Below, in pieces: positions 44,349-53,449 of a stretch of DNA of 64,000 bases. The translations under genes and the position numbers were made by a program. The DNA is from Anthoceros angustus. Lineage: Eukaryota; Streptophyta; Anthocerotopsida; Anthocerotales; Anthocerotaceae. The notes under the pieces are model-generated. The model made no database searches, had not been told where the DNA came from, and was given only the letters and a program-made list of their open reading frames with translations. Location of the stretch: contig MU008168.1 in assembly GCA_010909165.1 (NCBI GenBank), positions 1,550,001 through 1,614,000 of the forward strand. The letters run 5' to 3'. Each line of letters opens with the position of its first letter. The stretch's first letter is position 1.

Positions 44349-46478
44349 ATGGGGCTGGGCGGTGGCATGGCGCTGCTGGCCGGCAAGCTGCAGCTGGCGA
44401 GGTTGCCGACGAGCTCGAGCTCGAGTTCCAGCTGCTGCCAACAGCAGCAGCATCAGCATCAGCAGCAGCATCAGCAGCAGCAGCAGCAGCAGAATCAGCA
44501 AGCAGGCTTGAGCCTGGGCAGACGACATGGCGGGGGCCGCCTGCCCCAGCGTCAGGGCCCAGCGGAAGGCGGCCCCTTGCTGGCCGTGAGCGACGATGAT
44601 GTCGTCATCACTTCTGTGAGAGGTATACTATCACCTCGATTGCTCCTCCCTGCATTGTGTGTGAGAAATGTGTGACAATGGCGAGTGCGATGGCAATGGC
44701 AACTGCATGAAAATGGCAATGGCAATGGCAATGGCAAGAGAGGCGGAGAGAGAGTGCTTGTCACTGAGGTACCATCTTTTTTGATGCAGCTGGTGGGCCT
44801 GGCAGAGCTTGCAGATGGGAGCTTCCACTACGCGTTCGGAGCAGGAGCATCACCGCCGCCTCCGCAGCCCAGCAAGAGGGGGGACGACCTGGCTTCATCC
44901 AGGGCTCAGCATGTGCTCACTCCTGCGCCATTGCATCTGCCGCAGAGACCGCCGTCTCGGTTCAGGAAGCATTCCCCGATTCCCGTGCGGGCTGGCAGGA
45001 CAAAGGGGGGAGGGAAGGAGAAAAAGGAGCAGGAGCAGGTGCAGGTGCAGGTTCAGCAGCAAGAGCAGGTGCAGAAACAGGAGGTGAGAAGGGTAGCATG
45101 GCGGAAGGACCCGGGTGTGCCTGTTCGGCCTAAGTCCTCCTTCGTGAAGCGGTCTCCTATTCCCAATCTCACCTCCAGGCCACGGTGCCCTGTCTCTCTT
45201 CCTGCCCCTGTCGTCGTAGACGATGCTGTGGAAGAGCAGCCTGACGAATCTCTGCCGTTCTTCCCCTCCACCTCCTGTTTCTCCTTCTTCTCCTCCTCCT
45301 CCTTCTCCTCCTCCTCCTTTGCTGGTAGTGAATGGTGTCGCAAGAGAGCAGCATTCCGACAACAGAGTTCCTAAGGCTGCTGAGGTTTCCAGGAGCGGCG
45401 GCTCCAACAAGGCAGAGGCGGCGTCCAAGTCTGGCATGGGAGAATCTGTAGCTGCCACAGCTGAATCTCAGTCATGGCTGTCCAGCTTCCGGCTGCTGAT
45501 CATCCTCCAGCTCCAGATGCTGCTGTTGCTGCTCCAGATGCTGCTGCTGCCCTCCCTCCCGTCAAGAGCTGCTTCAAGTTTGTCCGCCAGTCTCCGATTC
45601 CCTCCCAAGCCCGGAAGAAGTCATTGCAGGAGCCGGTTGTTGAAGCAAGGAGCTTGGTGGAGACTACCGTGATGGAGAGGAATGTGCTAGAGAGCAAGGT
45701 GGTGGAGAGCAATGTGGTAGAGAGCAAGGTGGTGGAGAGCAATGTGGTAGAGAGCAAGGTGGTGGACAGCACTGTTGTTGAGAGCGAGGTGGTGGAGAGC
45801 GCGGTTGTTGAGAGCACGGTGGTGGAGGGCACGGTTGTAGAGGGCACGGTGGAGGAGAGCAGGGAGCAGAGGACGTTGGAGATCAATGGTGCAGGGGCCC
45901 CTGTCCAAGGGCTTGTCGAGGAGGACAGTAGTCAGGGAAGTAGCAGTAGCAATGGATGTAGCAGTAGCGCCAAGGGAGGCAGCGGTAGTAGCGAAGACAG
46001 CAGCGGTAGTAGCAAGGGGAGCAGTAGCAGTACCAAGGAAAGCAGCAGCAGTACCAGTGTTGTGGAGCTGCCTCCTCTGCCTCCTGTTCGGCCTAAATCC
46101 AACTTCTTCCGGAGATCCCCGATTCCACGTCATCTTCCAGCCAAGCAGCCTGTGCAGGAGGTCAAGGTAGAACCACTCCAACAACGTCCTCCTGCCCCTG
46201 CTCGTGCTCGGAGATCACCAAAGAAATCTGCAAAGGAATCAGCAAGAAATGCAGTGCCAAAAGCAGCCGTGGAAGATGGCAAGGCACCTGTGGATCAGGA
46301 TCCTGAAACTGGATCACAGGAGGTACAAGATCCTCAGGCAGAGAAGCCAGAGGACCAGCTTCCTGCCGATCTTGCTGCCTGCACGCTCGTGCAACTGAGA
46401 GGGATTGCCAAGGCCCGAGGTCTCAAGGGCTACTCAAGGCTGAAGAAGGCCGAGCTCATAGCTCTGCTTCAACAATAA
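44349..46478 (+). CDS. Rho-N-domain protein (RHON1-like) with repeated SPIP motifs
   Basis: The C-terminus LAACTLVQLRGIAKARGLKG, YSRLKKAELIALLQQ is a Rho N-terminal (Rho_N/SAP-like) domain. It is like plant RHON1, a plastid RNA-binding partner of RNase E. Upstream is low-complexity sequence: a Ser/Gln tract in exon 1 (44349-44615), then from 44790 an acidic and Pro-rich region. A motif F-x-(R/K)-x-SPIP occurs four times (RFRKHSPIPVR, SFVKRSPIPNL, KFVRQSPIPSQ, NFFRRSPIPRH). A VVES-repeat (residues encoded 45690-45850) and a Ser-rich run also occur. The frame shifts from about 45265-45310 to 45475 (a P-rich stretch reads in frame +1), so either indels or an unrecognised intron exist there. Plastid location is inferred from the family; no clear transit peptide is seen. 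Confidence 0.75.
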
Positions 46479-47090
46479 AGGAAGGAAGCTTCCCATTTGT
46501 GATGTTTGGTTTTGTCAGACAATCTGTATCAGAGGGCTTTGAAGGAGGAGGGACATTCTGACAGCTGTAGATACGACGTCAATGAGTGTCTGATTCCTGA
46601 TCCTAGCTGTCTGCGTTCTGTTTAGGTTGAGTTATGTCGAAGAGCGCCAACGTTACTGCTTCTGTGCTACCCGAGTGATGGCAGCATGTGTAGCCTGCTT
46701 GTGTGTGTGCCCTTGCGAGATCTCGTCCAGTCCAATGTGCTGACGAGATTGATCCCGTGGTCCTCTCTCGCCCCCTCCAGCAGTGAACCGGGGCCCGTCT
46801 CATAGCTCTAAAGATTGATCCCTTGCATGTGCCCACTCCGATTGTCACCCCCTCAGCTATAAACAAGCAAGCAATTGAAACAAACACGGTCGCTCAAGAC
46901 GAGTGGGACTGCCTAGTTCGCCTTTAACTTACATTCGTGTGGCCGTTGCGGGGCGTGATACCTAGAACATAGATAGTGATGAGGGGGCTTATTGGACGAC
47001 TATATATTGGGCTCACTGCCTAACTAATCTGCCTTATTAGTTCGCCTTTAAATTAGATTGTTGCGGTCGTTGTGGGGTGTGATACTGGGA
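46479..47090. other. 3' flank of the RHON1-like gene with a direct repeat
   Basis: No gene is supported. A diverged direct repeat of about 50 bp (AGTTCGCCTTTAA ... GGGG(C/T)GTGATAC) starts near 46915 and again near 47039, offset about 124 bp. It may belong to the 3' end of the neighbouring non-LTR element. Confidence 0.6.
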
Positions 47091-47094
47091 ATGT

Positions 47095-47935
47095 GGAGAC
47101 TTTGTAAAAAGAGCGAGATGGGAAATCCCATCTACGCCTCGCTACCCCGAAGCGAAAGGGGACAACCCATGACGAGGCATCAGGCCAGGGGGCGTGCCCC
47201 TCCACTAATCTACCCTGTAGCCCCAACCGCCCCCAAGATGTCGCCGTCCGAGATAGGGAACGGCCTACTTACCATTGATGCCTCCGATGCCGAGTCACCT
47301 GCACTCGTGATCGTCCTAAAGATGGCGCTGGCCAACGCCCTTTGCAGAGCGATGGAAACCCATTGCCTAAAATATGCCAGGACACTGGAAAGGGGGAGGC
47401 CAACCCCGCCCCTGTCGTTGTGGTAGGCCCTTGCGCACTCCTTGATAAAACGAGAAAAAACCTTACCCAAGGCCCCATGGGTTTCAATGGCAAGGGGGAT
47501 GAAAATGTGACCTTGCTGCATGGGCCTTTACTTGTAAATTTTCTTAGTTACGCTCCCTTCCGCCGCCCAACCTAGAGGGTTGATGATGATATGGTCGCTA
47601 ATAGAATCTCTGGTTGGGTGAGTGACAACCACGTCCATAGCAACTCGTCCGTTAAGAAAAGGTCATCTCTGATAGAGACCTCATTGAGCAGAGTATACTG
47701 CCACTCCTTGAAAGGGAAGAAACTGTTTCTCTTTGGCCATCGAGAATATGACGTCTTGGACGGCATCGTGTATTAGGGAACGGACGCGCGAAGTGGCGTC
47801 ACGGCCGAGACCGTTCTGGGCCGTGCGCCCGACGCGTCCGCTTTCTGGCGTAAGGCGGCGAGTGCGGGCCGGGCAGCGCCCCACTCATTGCCGGACCCGA
47901 GGCAATAGCCGAGGTCTGTGGCTACTAATGTTGCC
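47095..47935 (-). mobile_element. 3' fragment of the non-LTR retrotransposon family seen at 1-2865
   Basis: Minus-strand peptides match the C-terminal part of the window-start element. MDVVVTHPTRDSISDHIIIN with PLGWAA parallels ADVVVMDPTWNSI with IINPLGWAAE. SLIHDAVQDVIFSMAKEKQF parallels the THDIVRDV stretch, and FIPLAIETHGALGKVFSRFI is the typical end of these elements. Frames are broken and no RT is present, a 5'-truncated copy as expected for LINE insertion. Confidence 0.8.
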
Positions 47936-47999
47936 TATACTTGACTTACAACTCTCTTTTCTCTCTTTTCTCTCTCTTTCAAGTAAAATAACAACTATC

Positions 48000-49290
48000 A
48001 GTTTTTAACTTTCGCACATTAAAGTGTTCGAGCTATTTTCCACCATTTTACCAGAGTACTTTTATAGTTTTACGGACATGTCGCATACTTCCTAGGTATA
48101 TTCTACCAGGGTTGAAGGAGTGTACACCGGTGATTTTGGATGTGCATGGTCTTCAGAGTAATATTTCTTCCTCTGCTCATTGTACGGTCCGGATAGAAAG
48201 TTTATCATTTCGAGTATCTCGTCCAAAAGCGAATATTTTTACAGGCAATGACAATGTAAGAAATTGTGCAAATTGAATATAACTATTCAAAATCTCATAT
48301 ACTAACCTCAAACAGTGCAAACAACTCCTTTTGATTCTTCGATAGCTACAAACAAAGGTAAAAATAGGTTAATATTTTACCTCCATTTCAAGTCGAAGTA
48401 GATCCTGCTCGGTAAATACCTTTATGACTAATGTTAAGCAATGGCTGTGAAGATTTCCCACACTGCGGAAATGTGATTGTACGTTCTGGAAAGAGACACC
48501 AACGTTAGAATTTCCATATTTTTATATATAGGAAATCTTAATATAAAGACCTTTTGAATGTTTCTCGTTATTTGGATCTTCCATGAGGGACAACAAGTCC
48601 AGTAGTTTTCAGCTCCTTATTTTCAATGGCTTCCGATATTTCTACACTACCAAAATACAAGGTATTAATAGTATTACTTCACACAAACCAATTAATCCAA
48701 GAATCTTACTTCTTTGTATCTCCATGTGTTGTTGTAGTGTTGGTGTAGACCCATCTTCATTGAGGATTGGCTGCACTGGATCTTTAAGACTATGTTCCCA
48801 AATGGGAACATAGTTGTTTTTGAAATCTTGGAATACTTGTGGATATTGGAAGTTATTCATCCATTTTCCATAATCAGCAAATTCCTCGACGGGCATACGT
48901 TGGTGCATTATCTTCGGACTCGTCTATTTTTCTCTTTTTCTGCTTTGGAAATACAGCAATTAGTTTAAGTTGCTAAAATCAAACATGCAAATAGCCAAAT
49001 TATGACTTTAACCAACCTGATGAGAGATGGCTGTTTTGTCGATTTTATCGTCCATTGCTTCTATTTTTTCCTTGATTTCCTTAGCAGCAGCTGCTTGTTC
49101 TGCAGCACTTTGTAAACAAAAGATTAATAAGTATTATTGTATTTATAATGTACTGCAACTATAAATGGCAGCAGATTATTTGTTAAAATACCTCCAATAT
49201 CGACTGAATCGAGATTTGATGTCCATTGAACCTCCTGACCAGAGTCATTGTCTCCAACTCTAATTGAGCATCAGTGAGGGGTGTTACTTA
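48000..49290 (-). other. AT-rich, intron-containing unknown locus (part 1)
   Basis: GC content drops sharply. On the minus strand, exon-like pieces with AT-rich introns include about 49030-49115 (AAAAKEIKEKIEAMDDKIDK, donor after HQ), about 48910-48955 (PKQKKRKIDESEDN, nuclear-signal-like), 48642-48908 (MHQRMPVEEFADYGKWMNNF, DFKNNYVPIWEHSLKDPV, LNEDGSTPTLQQHMEIQRSK), and small pieces toward 48330 (LLDLLSLMEDPNNEKHSKG). I do not recognise the protein. It could be a gene of a DNA transposon or a transferred gene, and is probably decayed. Confidence 0.45.
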
Positions 49291-49291
49291 G

Positions 49292-50460
49292 TGGTATCAG
49301 AGTGTGGTCCATTCCTTCGAGTGACTAGAGAATACACAAGATGGTCAATCAGAAGCGTAAGGAGAGGATGAAGAAGCAGCAGTCTCTTGTCGATCATCCG
49401 CCTCAACCGCCTGAAGATTCATCATCGTCAGAAGAAGAGGAAGTGAGAGCGCCACCTCAGAACATAGCAAGCCCATCTGGAGAGAAGTCAGAGGACTGGA
49501 AGAAACAGATGATGGAAGTACTTTATCAAGTTCTTCCAGGTGTCTTGGACGATGTGATGACTTCAAGGAAGCAGACAAAGAAGAATCCAGTGCCCACAGC
49601 TCAACAAGGTGAAGATGCGAAAGATCAACAAGAAGAAATCTTTCCGGCAAATTCAGCAAGCATCTTCAAAGTGGCTCCAAAGTTGAGCATGAAGTTAGCT
49701 CTACCAGATAAGTATGAGGGAGAAAGAGATCTGCAAGTTATTGATTCTTGGATCTATTCTGTTGCGACTTATCTCACCTCATCTGGTCTTGAGCTGGAGT
49801 ACTACTTGGGTGTTATTAGTAACTTCCTTAAGGGTTATACTTTGGTCTGGTGGCGGAGTTATGGTGCTAATGTCGCCCAGGGTAACCGAGCACATACCAT
49901 CTAGACTGGGCATCTTTCAAAGAAGCCCTCAAGGTTCAACTGCAGATGCTTCACGTCTGAGAGACAGCACGACAATATCAAGAAATCAGACGAGATTATG
50001 CGTACCTTGAAGCCGCTTGCACTGCACTACCATGAGTGAGGATGATAAGCTGCATCGCTTCATGGCTGGTTTGAAAGATTGGACTACTAACAGAATTGAG
50101 TTGTTTAGTCCAACTACATTGGCAGAGGCCATTACAGCAGCAGATGCCATTCCAGATACTTTTCATTTTAGTACACCCAACTCCACCACACGATTTCGAG
50201 GCAATACTCGTGGTCGGTATGCCCAGACTAGAGGAAGCTTTAGTAGTGCCGGCAGAGGAGCTGCCAAGGACACTAGCGGAAATGGAATTGCAAGAGGCAA
50301 TTCAAAAGGAAATTTCCATGGAAGAAATCAAGAGGCAGAGGTCATGAACAGAATGGTTCTCGAAAAGGAGTCTGCTACTCATGTGGAGAGTCGGGACATT
50401 ATGCAAATGAATGCTTGAATGTTGAACAGACTCTCAATGTAGCATAAGGAGATCCACAGC
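49292..50460 (+). mobile_element. Ty3/gypsy-type gag region with primer-binding site
   Basis: TGGTATCAGAG (49292-49302) is a tRNA-iMet primer-binding site. The gag frame from 49341 has KLSMKLALPDKYEGERDLQV, IDSWIYSVATYL and LKGYTLVWWRSYGANV, then shifts. A second frame (50017-50418) has MSEDDKLHRFMAGLKDWTTN and TTLAEAITAADAIPDTFHFS. A CCHC zinc knuckle reads GVCYSCGESGHYANECLN at about 50367-50420 in a third frame. No protease, RT or integrase follows, so the copy is truncated after gag. Confidence 0.85.
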
Positions 50461-50639
50461 CCCGAAGACTCAGGATTACGGAAGTGGCCGGATCCGAGGA
50501 TCCCAAGTGACGGGATTGACCACATGTTGCGAAGGTTGCATGGGGTGAGTCTCAGAGTGCTGAGGACAGCACTATTCGGAGGGCGGGTGGAGAGCTCATG
50601 TACATACATAAAGTCGCGGCCTCGTCTGGGGCCTCGACG

Positions 50640-50975
50640 CGCTCGCTTGATTTTTTTTCGGGGACTAGGGGGTAGATTCTAGAGAGAGAATTGACCAATT
50701 GGTCATTGTTTTGTTGAATAGGGTAAAATTTATTACAATAGAGTAGAAAACATGCTATGTAGGGTGAAAATACCTCACTATCAATGTTGAAAGCAGGGCA
50801 ACAGGGTAGAAAAAATGGACCATCACGTGAATATCAGGTACATCTAAACAGAAGCTCATTCTAGAAATCCCACCAAAATCGCTAATCTGGCAAAAACATA
50901 TTTTGATAAGTAATATTCATGCGGATCCAGGATATACAAAAAATCAACAAAGAAATTTTTTCTTTGTGGAGTTTC
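50640..50975. repeat. Dispersed repeat, copy 1
   Basis: About 310-335 bp matching 63690-64000 in the same orientation, with shared blocks such as GGCCTCGACGC, TTAGAGAG/TCTAGAGAG, CTCATTCTAGAAATCCCACC and ATATTCATGCGGATCC. It joins the retrotransposon end to the AT-rich locus. Confidence 0.88.
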
Positions 50976-51530
50976 CTGTATATCCAGAATGGCATGAAAT
51001 ACAAATTAAAATAATGTAGAGTAAATACCAAAATAGAATGATCCCCGGTTCTGGAACACTGAAACCTACATAAAAAACGTAAATTAGGCATATAACTAGG
51101 GGCACACTGAAAAGATTCGGTAATAAACCACAAATACTTAAGCAAAGATACTCACCTAAGTTTGGAAAATTGACTGTACAATTGTACAAATTGAAAATGT
51201 AATTTTCACGACCACTTGGTTTGATTGGCACAACTTGTCCAACATTATCATAGTTAGCCAGGAGTTGATGAAGCAGAGGGCTTCAAAGAAATTGTTCATC
51301 TTCCTGTAAAGTCACAACCTAATAAAACACAAACATTAGTTTTCACTCTGCTAAATGTAATAAAGGGAAGATAAGATCACTTACTGATCTCAGCGGGTTT
51401 TCGTGGGAGGCAATGGACACCCCTGGAGGCCCATTATCAATCTTTTGCTTCTGTTGCCTTTCCCACTGCAATCTTTGTGTGGGAGGCAGATCCCGGGGCT
51501 TTCGAGATTCACCCTCTAGTGGCCACACTT
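50880..51530 (-). other. AT-rich, intron-containing unknown locus (part 2)
   Basis: Minus-strand pieces with good splice signals are seen. 51380-51528 has RKPRDLPPTQRLQWERQQKQ, DNGPPGVSIASHENPLRS, then donor GTAAGT. 51176-51297 starts after TTTACAG and has LLANYDNVGQVVPIKPSGRE, NYIFNLYNCTVNFPNL, then donor GTGAGT, with one in-frame TGA. A VPEPGIILF piece sits near 51045. Composition and style resemble part 1, so they may be one locus interrupted by the gag element. Confidence 0.4.
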
Positions 51531-52250
51531 ATCCCACTATCGCTAAGTACATTAGGTTTTGTCCCATGAGACTCTTGTTTGTCAGGTCACCAGCATCCAA
51601 GGCACAAACCACACACCTCTTCACACCCCCAAGCTCCCTCACCGAGTGGAGCAACTTCAACTCACTCCATGAGCCAGCCCACTCACCATGCTCGCCTCCA
51701 CCTGCACCTACAACGACACCCTACAACTATAGGTCCACACCCCACGGTGAGGTCGAGCCACGCACGGGACCCCCTACGTTGCAACGCGACTTCACCACCC
51801 CGTGATCGCCCACTATTCCTTTCCCATTGCCTTCCCACAATTGGCACATCCTCATCTACGTGCAGCGCCTCCGTCGCTCCGTCGAATCACTGCCTCAGGA
51901 CCTACAACCAACAACAAACAATTGTAGGGCCTACCTCCTACCACTTGTAGGAGAGTTGTAGGAGATCCGCGCCGGTGGCCAAAGACACCTCATTCCTACG
52001 TGGGAGGAGACACCTATCCCAACGCGCACAGAGGCGCATCCTACCACCGGTAGGGTCGCACCTGGCGGCGCAGCATAGGTTACCTCGCCCTAGTTCAAGG
52101 CCTCTCCAACTTCCAGGCCCTGGCGCTCCAACTACAACCTCGCGCGCCCACAAAACTCCACACTGGCAGCAGCCACGATACCTTCGCACTGCTCCGTCAG
52201 ATCTCCGCTCCTGGACCTACAACGAGTGCTTGTGAAGCACTCAGCCGTGT
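51531..52250. other. C-rich gene-free stretch
   Basis: Low-complexity Pro/Ser/Thr/His-rich frames on plus. TCCTACCAC/CTACCTCC words resemble the CCTACCACGGTAGG words of the following retroelement region. No gene is supported. Confidence 0.5.
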
Positions 52251-53270
52251 AGATTTGAAGGGGGCTAGGGGACTAGCAGCCTCTTTATGGGCGTGTCAAG
52301 AGGAAGTCCGGGCAAATAAGGCCCAAGAAATGACGGAAAGGAGAGCAGGGACCAAATGGCAATTGGAGGCCATGGAGTCCGATGAGAAGGCAGCCAAGCT
52401 GGAGAAGGCTGTGGAGAAGCTCCAGCGACCTTGTGGATCAACGGAGCGGAGAAGGTCCTGGAGGGGAGGTTGTCACAAACCGAGGAGAGAGCCATTCGAG
52501 CAACAACCCAACGGGATGTGGAGGCGTATATGAAGAGCATTTTGCCCAATTAGAGCAAGAGAAAGGGCAAAATAGAGGCCCTAGGAAGGAGAAGGTAGCG
52601 TCCAACAAATGGACGCAAGAACAGTGTGATGGCTACCCAAGCCATCAAGATCCGGACATGGAAGAGGAATTGCGAAGGACCCGGTTCAATTTGGAAGAGA
52701 AGCGCCAGGGGGCTCAAGATCAAGAAAAGAGCTAGAGCGCGAGGAAGTGGCAAGTGGAGAAGGAGAGACTTGCCAAGCAAGTGGTTGAGCTGGAACAAAG
52801 GAGGTTCCAAGAAGAGGAGTACCACAAGAAAGTGGTACACAGGATGCTGGTGGTGAGGAAGAGGAGATTTTGGGCAGATTATGCCCTTCAAGCAAAGATG
52901 GCCAACCAGCTGAAGGGAGCAAGGGAGGAGAATGTGACCCTCCATGTCAAGGTGGGAGAATTGACCACTCAAGGGACGCCTACAAGGGTAGGTGTGAGGA
53001 TGGAGAGTGGCCCACGGAGATTGATGATCTCCAGATGCAGTATCATAGCTTAGGGGCTCACCTCCATAATAGGATTTTGAAGGCCAACAATGAGGTGTTA
53101 CGGTTGGCCAAGAGGAGGACATTGGGTCCTCATGATGATGACAGAAGGAGTTGCAACAAGTGAACCTGAGGCCTCCGATTTTGATGAGGCTAAATGACAT
53201 GGACTCCGAGGAACTGGAGGGCAAGGAGGAAGAGGAGGAGGAAGAGGAGGAAGATGGCGCGGAGGAGTAA
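52251..53270 (+). mobile_element. Gag-like coiled-coil region of a degenerate retroelement, copy 1
   Basis: Plus-strand frames with continuous charged coiled-coil composition are broken by frameshifts: KAAKLEKAVEKLQRP, then MEKERLAKQVVELEQRRFQE, YHKKVVHRMLVVRKRRFWAD, ENVTLHVKVGELTTQ and LGPHDDDR. A diverged copy lies at 58750-59480. The type is inferred from position beside LTR-like repeats; no protease or RT was found. Confidence 0.55.
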
Positions 53271-53449
53271 GGAGACAGCCCGCCTCACAAGGGGTCACCC
53301 TACCACGGTAGGTGACCAGCCTACCACGGTAGTGCGGACTACCGTGGTAGACAACTCAACCTACGCCGGTAGTGGGACTACAGGTAGGGCAACAGCGGGG
53401 CTGTCGAGGCGCTGGTGAAGGAAGGAGCCGGGGCCTAGTGACACCCCCG

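Noticed and set aside
45053-45458. Minus-strand Glu/Arg-rich frames opposite the RHON1-like gene
   Set aside because: They are shadows of the Pro/Ser-rich coding strand and lack any family feature.
47770-47935. GC-rich block resembling an rRNA fragment
   Set aside because: No rRNA landmark matches; the minus strand reads as the C-terminal part of the non-LTR element.
48000-51530. Giant-virus insertion
   Set aside because: The pieces appear to have spliceosomal introns and no recognisable viral core gene, so the idea has no positive support.
52550-53224. 224-residue minus-strand frame
   Set aside because: It is antisense to the coiled-coil retroelement frames and is Ser/Leu/His-rich low complexity.
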